Assembly (NCBI GenBank): GCA_017398585.1
Contig: JAFQFS010000158.1
Location: 1 to 50,542 of the forward strand
Source: Clostridia bacterium
GTDB taxonomy: Bacteria; Bacillota; Clostridia; Oscillospirales; CAG-272
DNA: 50,542 nucleotides
Direction of reading: 5' to 3'
The notes below the pieces were generated by a model. The model made no database searches. It was not told where the DNA came from and saw only the letters and a list, made by a program, of their open reading frames with translations. Position numbers and translations under genes: made by a program. Each line of letters begins with the position of its first letter. The stretch's first letter is position 1. Positions 33,910-41,011 of the stretch are shown piece by piece.

Positions 33910-34013
33910 CGGTTGCCGAAGGCAATGAAAAATGGCTGGTCCCATTTTTCAAGGAATTCTTTTGAGTGTGAATCCGCTTCACATCCTACTGCAATCGCTT
34001 TATATTCACACTC
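33910..34013. other. Nested inverted repeats between tldD and pmbA
   Basis: The 140-bp gap holds several dyads: TTGCC-GAA-GGCAA, AAAAATGG / CCATTTTT enclosed by GAATTCC / GGAATTC, and GAGTGTGAAT (33964-33973) / ATTCACACTC (34004-34013), which overlaps the tldD stop. They could attenuate or stabilise the transcript between the two subunit genes. No reading frame was seen here. Confidence 0.5.
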
Positions 34014-35391
34014 ATCGTCCGCCGACCGTGATTTCGCTGACACGGATGAGCGGCTGACCAACGTCGGTCGGGATGGAGCCGGATGCGGAACCGCACATAC
34101 CCTGTCCGGTTTCCAGATCGGTGCCTACCATGTCGATGTTCTGCAGGATCTCGGAGCCGGTGCCGATGAGGGATGCCGCACGGACGGGTTCACAGATCTT
34201 GCCGTTCCGGATGATGTACGCTTCGCTGACTGCAAAGTTGAATGCACCGCTGATGGGATTGACGGAACCGCCGCCCATCTTCTTTGCGTACAGACCGTAT
34301 TCAATGGACGAAATGATGTCTTCGTTCTTGTCCGTACCGGGCGCGATGAACGTGTTGGTCATACGGGATGTGGGCGAGTGGTGGAAGCTCTGACGGCGGC
34401 TGGAGCCGTTTTCCTGCATACCCATGCGGCGACCGTTCAGCTTGTCGATCATATAGGACTTGAGAACGCCCTTATCAATGAGCACCTTGCGCTGGGACGG
34501 CGTGCCTTCGTCGTCGATGTTGATGGAGCCCCATGCGTTCGGGATGGTACCGTCGTCGATGGCGGTGACTTTTTCGTTCGCGATCTTCTGACCGAGCTTG
34601 CCCGCCATCTGGGAAGTGTTCTTCGCAACGGAAGTCGCTTCAAGGGAATGACCGCATGCTTCGTGGAAAATAACGCCGCCGAAGCCGTTTTCGATCGCAA
34701 CGGGCATCTTGCCTGCGGGGCAGTAGCCGGCGCTGAGGTTGACGAGCGCGTGACGCGCGGCTTCGAGACCGATCTGTTCCGGCGGGAACAGGTCAAACAG
34801 TTCGAGCCCCATGCGGCGTCCGGGACTCATGCCGCCGGACTGATTTTCGCCTCCGCGGCTCGCGATGGCGCTGACGCCCATGCGGGTACGGATCTGACGG
34901 TCTTCGGTATAAAGTCCGTCGGAATTGGCGATCAGGATGTTGTGGTCAACGTCGAGGAGGTTTGCGGAAACCTGCGCGATGTCTTCGTGATAATTCTTCG
35001 CTGCAAAATAGCCCGCCTTGAGGAGGTCGATCTTGGTCGCTTTCTTCGCGGTATCGGGAACGATCTTAATGGCGTGAACGTCCGGGAAGATGCGCTCGTT
35101 GAGGTGGATGTCGAGAGCGGTCGGATGTTCGCCGATGACATCGGCAACCTGTTCTGCACAGCGCAGGAGACCTTCACGGGAGAGGTCGATCGTAGACGCG
35201 CTGACGCAGCGGACGCCGAGCAGCGCACGGATGCCGACACCGGCGATGGTGTTGTCCGTGATGCTGTCGACACGGCCGTCGATCATATAGATGGAGTTGG
35301 AACGGGTATTCTCGACGAAAATTTCGGCGAAATCGGCGCCGGTGGACATGGCTTTCGCGAGAACTTCTTCCAGCAATGCTTTTGTTATCAT
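34012..35391 (-). CDS. tldD: Metallopeptidase TldD
   Basis: TldD is the zinc-bearing subunit of the TldD/TldE peptidase. The 459-residue protein has the HExxxH motif in IFHEACGHSLEA near residue 245, and the downstream ENGSSRRQSFHHSPTSRMTNTF and MGGGSVNPISGAFNF segments that are characteristic. ATG 35391 (MITKALLEEVL) is supported by AAAGGA 8 nt upstream; the longer frame includes the leader. TATAAT on the minus strand at 35425-35430 is the likely -10 box, divergent from the fusion-protein gene. Confidence 0.95.
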   Translation of the reverse strand: MITKALLEEVLAKAMSTGADFAEIFVENTRSNSIYMIDGRVDSITDNTIAGVGIRALLGVRCVSASTIDLSREGLLRCAEQVADVIGEHPTALDIHLNERIFPDVHAIKIVPDTAKKATKIDLLKAGYFAAKNYHEDIAQVSANLLDVDHNILIANSDGLYTEDRQIRTRMGVSAIASRGGENQSGGMSPGRRMGLELFDLFPPEQIGLEAARHALVNLSAGYCPAGKMPVAIENGFGGVIFHEACGHSLEATSVAKNTSQMAGKLGQKIANEKVTAIDDGTIPNAWGSINIDDEGTPSQRKVLIDKGVLKSYMIDKLNGRRMGMQENGSSRRQSFHHSPTSRMTNTFIAPGTDKNEDIISSIEYGLYAKKMGGGSVNPISGAFNFAVSEAYIIRNGKICEPVRAASLIGTGSEILQNIDMVGTDLETGQGMCGSASGSIPTDVGQPLIRVSEITVGGR

Positions 35392-35495
35392 GGTTTTATC
35401 CTTTCGTATGATAGAGTCAGGTTCATTATAGCATATTTTTTTCATTTTGGGAATGGATTTTTAGGAATTATTGCCACAGAGTCCCCTTTTTTCTC

Positions 35496-35524
35496 TGGAC
35501 ATCCGTCCGGTTTTGCGATATAAT
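35496..35524 (+). promoter_or_regulatory. Promoter of the three-domain fusion gene
   Basis: TGGACA (35496-35501) and TATAAT (35519-35524) are 17 bp apart. The next gene starts at 35557 with GAGG upstream. Confidence 0.7.
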
Positions 35525-35556
35525 CAAATCAACCATTCCATCTCATCGAGGCTGTT

Positions 35557-37677
35557 ATGAAACTTTGTCTGATCGCCGACCTGCACCTGCCTTATCATCC
35601 GGCCGCCGTCCATTACGACGTACTCGACTGGGCTTTGAAGGATTTACAGAAAAAACAGGCGGACGCCGTCGTCTTTGTCGGAGACTTCACTGCCGACGGA
35701 CACCGGGATGCCCTCCGCATATTCAAAGAAAAACTCGCCGGATGCTCCGTTCCCGCTGTCGTGATCCCCGGAAATTCCGACTACCGTACGTCGGACACCG
35801 CCGATGATGTACGTGCGATGACCTCGCCGCTTCTCACGGAAATCGGAAACGTAAACATCCTCTCCCTCGCCGACGGTGAACACTGCATCTCCGAGGAGGC
35901 CTATGCCCTGCTCGATTCCGCAGACGACCATACCGTTGTCTGTGCACACCATCCGTTTGGCTGTATGCCCGGGCAGTACCGTTCCCGTCTGACAACGTGG
36001 CGCGAATCCCATCCGGACGTCCCGCTGTTCTTCGCTCATCTGCATCTTGCGGAACGTCAGCCGGACGGCAGTTCCATCCTCCCCGCCGCCGATCCGGACA
36101 AAAACATCGGCGCTCCCCCCGCAATCTCGTATTACGATACCGAAACGAAGGAACTGCGTCCGGCGTATTACCATTGTCCGGTTCCGTACGATTTCGTGCA
36201 GTATCTCGCCCTCTCCTGCCGCTGTACGGCAGATGTGGACTATGCGGTCTCGCGCCGTCTCGGCTGCATCGAACTGCGCGGCGGACTGCTGACAGAGGAA
36301 TCGCTCCCGCTGATCGCACGCTGGCGGGAAGCCGGCGGGCATACGCTGTCCCTGCACGCGCCGGAACTGATCGTAAACGGTTCGTACAACGCGGACGTGT
36401 GGAAATCGTTCGCGGAATTTGCCGAAGCCGCGTCCGCCGACCGGATCACGCTCCACGTTCCGGATATCCCGTCCCATACGGCGACGGACGAACGTCTCGT
36501 CGAAATTGCCGAATTTGCCGCGCGGAATCTGGACAATCTGCCCGACACATTGGTGATCGGGATCGAAAACATGCACATGACTGCGAAGGATACGTTGGAA
36601 AACCACCGATTCGGCTATGTTCCGGAGGAATGCCTGCGGTTCGTGCGCATCCTTCGGGAACATACGGCAAAAAAGGTCGGCATCCATCTCGATACCGGTC
36701 ACGCCAGAAACAACCATCCCTTCAACTGGAAATACACGACCGGTGCGTGGTACGCGGAAACCGGCGCGGAAATCGTCGGATACCACATCCACCAATACGC
36801 CCGCAATGCCGCCGGTCAGCTTGAAAATCATCAGCCGATCGGGGACTGGTACGGGAAATTCATCTCCTATGCGGCGTTCTTCCGCGCATGGGAAATGGGC
36901 CAGCTCGCAAAAGCACCCGTGATCCTCGAGATCCGTCCCGATGGCGGATATACCCAAACCTTCGACCTGCTCGACCGTGAAATTCCCATGTTCGACCTGC
37001 ATTCGCACACGTACTACAGCTTCTGCGGGCGCGATCTTCCGCAGGATCTCGTCAACACGATGGTGAGAAACGGTGTCCGCCTGCTCGGCATCACCGACCA
37101 CAACTACGGTATCGGGAAGAGGAAAGCGGAATACGAACGTGTCATCCGTCAGCTTGCCGCAGACAACGCCGACCGGATCCGCATCCTCTGCGGCATCGAA
37201 ATCGCAACGATTCCCGGGAACTTCGACATCGCCGATCCCGCGGAGATCGCAGGATACGACTACTGTCTGCTCGAGCACATCGACCATCCGGACAGTCTGG
37301 CACGGGACGACCTGTTCGGCTTTGCGGAAAAACTCAGCATCCGCTGCGGCATCGCGCACACGGATATGTTTGCGTACTGCGACAACCGCGGGTACGACCG
37401 GCGGGAATTCTTCGGAAAACTCGCGGAACGCGGGATTTTCTGGGAGATGAACGTCAGCTTCGACAGCATCCACCGGTACCGCGAGCATCCGTACGCCGCG
37501 GATTTCATGAACGATCCGGAAAAACAGGCGATCGTCCGTGACGCGGGCATGTACATCAGCGTCGGATTCGACGGACACCGCCGCGAGGACTACGACGGAT
37601 ACAAGGTCGCGGAAACGATCCGATTCCTGAAGAACGCCGGAATCCGTACGGCGGATCAGCTTTTTGCGGAAAAATAA
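35557..37677 (+). CDS. Fusion of metallophosphoesterase, endonuclease-IV-like TIM barrel and PHP domain
   Basis: This 706-residue cytoplasmic protein combines three metal-dependent domains. Residues 1-210 form a calcineurin-like phosphoesterase (LIADLHLPYH, FVGDFTADGH, PGNSDYR, CAHHPFG, FAHLHLAE). Residues about 232-472 are a xylose isomerase/AP-endonuclease-like barrel (SLHAPELIVNG, VIGIENMHM, IHLDTGHARN, VGYHIHQYA, VILEIR). Residues 478-700 are a PHP domain (MFDLHSHTYYSFCG, ITDHNYGIG, CGIEIA, LEHIDHP, HTDMF, GFDGHRRED). The metal ligands look intact in all three, so each could be active. The substrate is unknown; a phosphorylated metabolite or nucleic acid is possible. The gene has its own promoter. 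Confidence 0.85.
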   Translation: MKLCLIADLHLPYHPAAVHYDVLDWALKDLQKKQADAVVFVGDFTADGHRDALRIFKEKLAGCSVPAVVIPGNSDYRTSDTADDVRAMTSPLLTEIGNVNILSLADGEHCISEEAYALLDSADDHTVVCAHHPFGCMPGQYRSRLTTWRESHPDVPLFFAHLHLAERQPDGSSILPAADPDKNIGAPPAISYYDTETKELRPAYYHCPVPYDFVQYLALSCRCTADVDYAVSRRLGCIELRGGLLTEESLPLIARWREAGGHTLSLHAPELIVNGSYNADVWKSFAEFAEAASADRITLHVPDIPSHTATDERLVEIAEFAARNLDNLPDTLVIGIENMHMTAKDTLENHRFGYVPEECLRFVRILREHTAKKVGIHLDTGHARNNHPFNWKYTTGAWYAETGAEIVGYHIHQYARNAAGQLENHQPIGDWYGKFISYAAFFRAWEMGQLAKAPVILEIRPDGGYTQTFDLLDREIPMFDLHSHTYYSFCGRDLPQDLVNTMVRNGVRLLGITDHNYGIGKRKAEYERVIRQLAADNADRIRILCGIEIATIPGNFDIADPAEIAGYDYCLLEHIDHPDSLARDDLFGFAEKLSIRCGIAHTDMFAYCDNRGYDRREFFGKLAERGIFWEMNVSFDSIHRYREHPYAADFMNDPEKQAIVRDAGMYISVGFDGHRREDYDGYKVAETIRFLKNAGIRTADQLFAEK

Positions 37678-37683
37678 AAATTC

Positions 37684-37710
37684 AGCGGGTACTCACAAAA
37701 AGTACCCGCT
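37684..37710 (-). terminator. Terminator of the small membrane protein genes
   Basis: AGCGGGTACT and AGTACCCGCT form a 10-bp stem followed on the minus strand by GAATTTTTATTTTT. On the plus strand it also lies just after the fusion-protein stop but lacks a strong T run. Confidence 0.8.
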
Positions 37711-37714
37711 CGCT

Positions 37715-38056
37715 TTATGCAGTTTTGCGGAAAAGATTCCGGATATGCCAGACAATGCAGGCAAAGATCGTTCCCGTCCATCCAACTACCACAGGGTATC
37801 CCGCAATCATCACAAGAACAGCCGCCCCCATACTCGGCTCGGAAGCAACCAGATATTCAACCACGATCCACAAAACCGTCATCAGCAGAACCGGAAGGTA
37901 ACATCCCCATCTTCGGCGGCATCTCAGCGTCAGATATTGGATCACGGCAAAAAACATCAAAAACCCGACGATCAGGGCGGTTTCTTCCCAGCTCATTCTG
38001 AGTTCGGGCTCCGTCAGACTGTCCCATATTCCCCGCAGAACAACTTCCACAACCAC
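37715..38056 (-). CDS. Small membrane protein, tandem paralog A
   Basis: This protein of about 113 residues has three or four hydrophobic segments (ALIVGFLMFFAVIQYLTL, YLPVLLMTVLWIVVEYLV, AAVLVMIAGYPVVVGWTG) and ends FRKTA. Its C-terminal half matches paralog B upstream. I place the start at GTG 38056 because GGGAGG lies 9 nt before it and the arrangement mirrors the paralog's leader; an upstream ATG at 38131 would lengthen it. Its function is unknown; an integral membrane role is likely. Confidence 0.65.
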   Translation of the reverse strand: MVVEVVLRGIWDSLTEPELRMSWEETALIVGFLMFFAVIQYLTLRCRRRWGCYLPVLLMTVLWIVVEYLVASEPSMGAAVLVMIAGYPVVVGWTGTIFACIVWHIRNLFRKTA

Positions 38057-38156
38057 AGCGGCACACCTCCCATGTTCGAATTCTGTAGTTTTTATATCAG
38101 AGTTTCTTCCTCCATGTAATCCATCAGGCACTTTCTTTCAAAAGAAACCGTCCATT

Positions 38157-38618
38157 TTATGCAGTTTTACGGAACGCCAGATACAGCGTATAAATAACAC
38201 AGGTGACTCCCGCACACACGGTACAGTAAATTCCGCTGCCCGCGATCATGGCACTCACCACCAGTTCCCCCATGCTTGCCGAATCCGCATAAAGATACTC
38301 TCCCCATATCCAGAAAAAAACGGCAAGGTGCAGAGGAAGAAACTGCAGAAATCTCCATTTACACTTCAGCATCAGCCATTGCGGAAGAATACCGACCGCA
38401 AAAATACCGAATATTCCAACGAAAGTATCTTTCAGACTCTCAGGACTGACCGGCAGCGGCGGAAGAAACGAAATATTCTGAAACGTCTTCCACAAGTCTT
38501 CGCAGAGACCTAAAAACACATAATCGTCCATTTCTCCCGGTCTCAGCCCCAAAGCCGTCAGACTTACAATTCCCGTAAGCAGTAAAATTACCAAATTGTA
38601 CTTCACTCTCTTCTCCAT
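38157..38618 (-). CDS. Small membrane protein, tandem paralog B
   Basis: This 153-residue protein has an N-terminal membrane segment (LVILLLTGIVSLTALGL), a middle segment (FVGIFGIFAVGILPQWL) and two C-terminal segments, ending FRKTA as in paralog A. Shared positions include EYL, SMG, MIAG and the terminal pentapeptide. ATG 38618 is supported by GGAGGG 8 nt upstream. The upstream strings TATAATAAAACTACAG here and GATATAAAAACTACAG before paralog A are alike, so the duplication included the promoter. Its function is unknown. Confidence 0.75.
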   Translation of the reverse strand: MEKRVKYNLVILLLTGIVSLTALGLRPGEMDDYVFLGLCEDLWKTFQNISFLPPLPVSPESLKDTFVGIFGIFAVGILPQWLMLKCKWRFLQFLPLHLAVFFWIWGEYLYADSASMGELVVSAMIAGSGIYCTVCAGVTCVIYTLYLAFRKTA

Positions 38619-38749
38619 AAAACGGCCCTCCATATTCGATTTCTGTAGTTTTATTATATCATACCCGCTCCCTCCATGCAAGCTTTCCGTATATTTTTTC
38701 ATTTTCGACACAATTTCTCAATTTTTCTGAAAAAATTTTCAGAACCCCC

Positions 38750-38778
38750 TTGACAACGCTTTAGCACGGTGCTATAAT
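38750..38778 (+). promoter_or_regulatory. Consensus promoter of the leader peptide-symporter unit
   Basis: TTGACA (38750-38755) and TATAAT (38773-38778) match the consensus exactly with 17-bp spacing. Just upstream a perfect palindrome, TCTGAAAA-AA-TTTTCAGA (about 38726-38743), may be an operator or a hairpin. Confidence 0.92.
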
Positions 38779-38811
38779 CTACCACAACATCAAACAGAGG
38801 AGTACACGATA

Positions 38812-38874
38812 ATGGCAAACCGCAATTTCGTATTTGCATACTACTATTATTACTATTACTTTGACAAAAGGTAA
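38812..38874 (+). CDS. Tyrosine-rich leader peptide
   Basis: A 20-codon frame begins 27 nt after the predicted transcription start with a GAGGAG ribosome binding site. It reads MANRNFVFA, then seven consecutive Tyr codons (TAC TAC TAT TAT TAC TAT TAC), then FDKR and stop. Three Phe codons flank the run. Leader peptides of this kind (pheL, hisL, trpL) sense charged tRNA by ribosome stalling. Here the sensed amino acid would be tyrosine. The frame ends just before a pair of competing RNA helices and the symporter gene. It is too short and too biased to be a functional protein. Confidence 0.85.
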   Translation: MANRNFVFAYYYYYYYFDKR

Positions 38875-38876
38875 TA

Positions 38877-38953
38877 GTGATTTGTGATGCAACCACGAAA
38901 ACGGTTATACATAGTTCGTATCAATTCCGCTTGAAAGCTGCACGTCAAATCAC
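38877..38953 (+). promoter_or_regulatory. Antiterminator helix of the tyrosine attenuator
   Basis: GTGATTTG (38877-38884), immediately after the leader stop codon, is perfectly complementary to CAAATCAC (38946-38953). After a 3x3 internal loop the helix continues with TGCA (38888-38891) pairing to TGCA (38939-38942). This captures the last bases of the terminator's 5' arm and its loop. A ribosome at the leader stop would cover 38877-38884; a ribosome stalled at the Tyr codons would leave it free. Confidence 0.65.
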
Positions 38954-38976
38954 GGCGTCGCAGCTTTTTATATTTT
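38933..38976 (+). terminator. Intrinsic terminator of the tyrosine attenuator
   Basis: AAAGCTGC (38934-38941) pairs with GCAGCTTT (38960-38967) and is followed by TTATATTTT. The stop lies before the symporter ribosome binding site (AAAGGAG at 38988-38994), so termination here would prevent symporter expression. Confidence 0.8.
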
Positions 38977-39000
38977 CTATCCCCACAAAGGAGCAACATC

Positions 39001-40581
39001 ATGATTATCAAAGTCGCATTACTGATCGTCTTCTTCGCAGTGATGATCGTCGTCGGTTTCATGTGCCGCAAGAACAGCACTGACGTTCACGGTTTCGTCC
39101 TCGGCGGTCGCAGCGTCGGTCCGTGGCTGACCGCTTTCGCTTACGGTACTTCCTACTTCTCCGCCGTTATCTTCATCGGCTACGCCGGACAGTTCGGCTG
39201 GAAATACGGTGTTTCCGCAACCTGGATCGGTCTCGGCAACGCCTTCATCGGTTCCCTTCTCGCGTGGGTCATCCTCGGCAGACGTACCCGTCTCATGACC
39301 CAGAAGCTCGAATCCCGCACAATGCCCGAATTCTTCGGTCAGCGTTTTGAATCGAACACGCTCAAGCTTATCGCTTCCGCGATCGTGTTCATCTTCCTCA
39401 TCCCCTACACCGCATCCCTTTACAACGGTCTCTCCCGTCTGTTTGAATCCGCGTTCGGTATCGACTACGCATGGTGCGTTATCATCATGAGTGTGCTGAC
39501 CGGTATCTACGTCATCGCCGGCGGCTACATGGCCACCGCGGTCAACGACTTCATTCAGGGCATCATCATGCTGTTCGGCATCGTCGCCGTCATCGCGGCC
39601 GTTCTGAACTTCAACGGCGGTTTCATGGAATCCTTCGCAGCCCTCTCGAAGATCGAAGCGGAAACCAATCCCGATCTCTCCGGCGCGTTCGTTTCCTTCC
39701 TCGGTCCGAAGCCGCTTGAACTCCTCGGCGTCGTTATCCTCACCTCTCTCGGTACCTGGGGTCTCCCGCAGATGGTCGGCAAGTTCTACGCCATCAAGAA
39801 CGAAGACGCCATCTCCAAGGGTACCATCATCTCCACCTTCTTCGCAATCGTCGTTGCCGGCGGATGCTACTTCCTCGGCGGTTTCGGCAGACTCTACGCC
39901 GACTCCATCACCTACGGTGCAAACGGCGCTCCCGTATACGACTCCATCGTTCCGCAGATGCTCTCCGATCTCCCGGACATCATCGTAGCGGTCGTCATCA
40001 TCCTCGTTCTCTCCGCTTCCATGTCCACCCTTTCCTCCCTCGTTCTTACGTCTTCCTCCACTCTCACCCTTGACATGATCGTTCCGCTTTCCAAAAAAGA
40101 AATGACCGAAAAGAAAAAGATGCTCTGCATCCGTGTTCTGATCGTATTCTTCATCGTCATCTCCGCAGCCATCGCAATCCTTCAGGTCAAGTCTCAGGTC
40201 ACCTTCATCGCTCAGCTCATGGGTATCTCCTGGGGTGCTCTTGCCGGCGCGTTCCTCGCTCCCTTCCTCTACGGTCTGTACTCCAGGAAGGTCACCAAGG
40301 CATCCGTTGCGGCATGCTACATCACCGGCGTCGGCATCATGATCGCCAACATGATCTGCACCGCCGCAGGCGTTCCCTTCATCAACGCGTTCTTCTCCTC
40401 CCCGATTAATGCAGGTGTTCTCTCCATGATTACCGGTCTCATTGTCGTTCCGGTTGTCAGTCTGTTCACCAAGAAGATGGACAAGAAGGCCGTCGACGAC
40501 ATGTTCGAATGTTACGACCGCACCATCACCGTCCGTGTATCCACCGCGCTCGGCGATGCGCAGGAAGTTACAAAAAAGTAA
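39001..40581 (+). CDS. Sodium:solute symporter (SSF family), predicted tyrosine-regulated
   Basis: This 526-residue membrane protein of about 13 transmembrane segments belongs to the SSF/PutP-like family. Typical segments are FVLGGRSVGPWLTAFAYGTSYFS near the start, GLSRLFESAFGIDY, IAGGYMATAVNDFIQGIIML, and the LSASMSTLSSLVLTSSSTLTLD sodium-site region near residues 337-358. SSF members import sugars, proline, pantothenate or other solutes with sodium. The substrate cannot be read from sequence, but the Tyr-codon attenuator strongly suggests tyrosine or a related aromatic compound. The gene is monocistronic with its own terminator. Confidence 0.92.
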   Translation: MIIKVALLIVFFAVMIVVGFMCRKNSTDVHGFVLGGRSVGPWLTAFAYGTSYFSAVIFIGYAGQFGWKYGVSATWIGLGNAFIGSLLAWVILGRRTRLMTQKLESRTMPEFFGQRFESNTLKLIASAIVFIFLIPYTASLYNGLSRLFESAFGIDYAWCVIIMSVLTGIYVIAGGYMATAVNDFIQGIIMLFGIVAVIAAVLNFNGGFMESFAALSKIEAETNPDLSGAFVSFLGPKPLELLGVVILTSLGTWGLPQMVGKFYAIKNEDAISKGTIISTFFAIVVAGGCYFLGGFGRLYADSITYGANGAPVYDSIVPQMLSDLPDIIVAVVIILVLSASMSTLSSLVLTSSSTLTLDMIVPLSKKEMTEKKKMLCIRVLIVFFIVISAAIAILQVKSQVTFIAQLMGISWGALAGAFLAPFLYGLYSRKVTKASVAACYITGVGIMIANMICTAAGVPFINAFFSSPINAGVLSMITGLIVVPVVSLFTKKMDKKAVDDMFECYDRTITVRVSTALGDAQEVTKK

Positions 40582-40601
40582 TCCTCTTCTCATCTTCAAA
40601 T

Positions 40602-40641
40602 AAAAATTCCGGGTGTGTTTTCCGCACATCCGGAATTTTTT
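40602..40641 (+). terminator. Terminator after the sodium:solute symporter
   Basis: AAAAATTCCGG and CCGGAATTTTTT flank an inner GTG / CAC pairing and end in a T run at 40636-40641. Confidence 0.88.
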
Positions 40642-40682
40642 GCGCTCTCTGCGAAATTTTGAGTGCATCCATCCTGAAACGG

Positions 40683-40711
40683 TTTACAAAACCTGTTTTT
40701 CATGTTATAAT
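40683..40711 (+). promoter_or_regulatory. Promoter of the DUF951-yfhO-ruvAB operon
   Basis: TTTACA (40683-40688) and TATAAT (40706-40711) are 17 bp apart. The predicted start of transcription, about 40718, falls just before hairpin element H14, so that element forms almost the entire 5' untranslated region. Confidence 0.82.
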
Positions 40712-40721
40712 TATTTGTAAT

Positions 40722-40786
40722 CAGATTAAAGTTTTTTGAAAGGGGTTTGGTGAAACCTTTTTTTCAAAAAAGGTTCCACCAAAGAA
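40722..40786 (+). repeat. Dispersed hairpin element H14 as a 5' leader
   Basis: The left part is AGATTAAAGTTTTTTGAAAG. The stem TTGGTGAAACCTTTTTT pairs with AAAAAAGGTTCCACCAA with one A-C mismatch (40747-40782). It ends 8 bp before the DUF951 start codon, leaving no room for a standard ribosome binding site. Confidence 0.85.
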
Positions 40787-40793
40787 ATCTCAA

Positions 40794-41003
40794 ATGAACA
40801 TTCCGAAAATAATGGTCGGCGACGTTCTGGAACTGAAAAAAAAGCATCCGTGCGGCTCGGCGCGCTTTACCGTGCTCCGCATCGGCAGCGACATCCGCAT
40901 CGTCTGCGAAGGCTGCGGACGTGACATGGTTCTGCCCCGCGAAAAGCTGGAACACGCCATCCGTAAGATCTATCCCGCCGAAGAAACGGAGGAGCATTCC
41001 TGA
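40794..41003 (+). CDS. DUF951 family protein
   Basis: This 69-residue protein matches the DUF951 family by its pattern VGDVLELKKKHPCGSARF, LRIGSDIRIVCEGCGRDMVLPR. It has a CxxC pair and basic strands that suggest a small nucleic-acid-binding beta-barrel; the function is not established. It is usually found near DNA-repair or replication genes, and here it heads an operon that includes ruvAB. The start lies 8 bp after hairpin element H14, with no Shine-Dalgarno sequence. The YfhO gene follows after 8 bp. Confidence 0.88.
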   Translation: MNIPKIMVGDVLELKKKHPCGSARFTVLRIGSDIRIVCEGCGRDMVLPREKLEHAIRKIYPAEETEEHS

Positions 41004-41011
41004 ACAACGCC

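Noticed and set aside
38779-39000. T-box riboswitch upstream of the symporter
   Set aside because: No conserved T-box sequence or Stem I is visible, while a leader peptide with Tyr codons and competing helices explains the region.
39019-40668. 549-residue minus-strand frame opposite the SSF symporter
   Set aside because: The plus-strand frame encodes a coherent membrane transporter with promoter and terminator; the antisense frame is rich in Glu, Asp, Gly and Arg with no domain.
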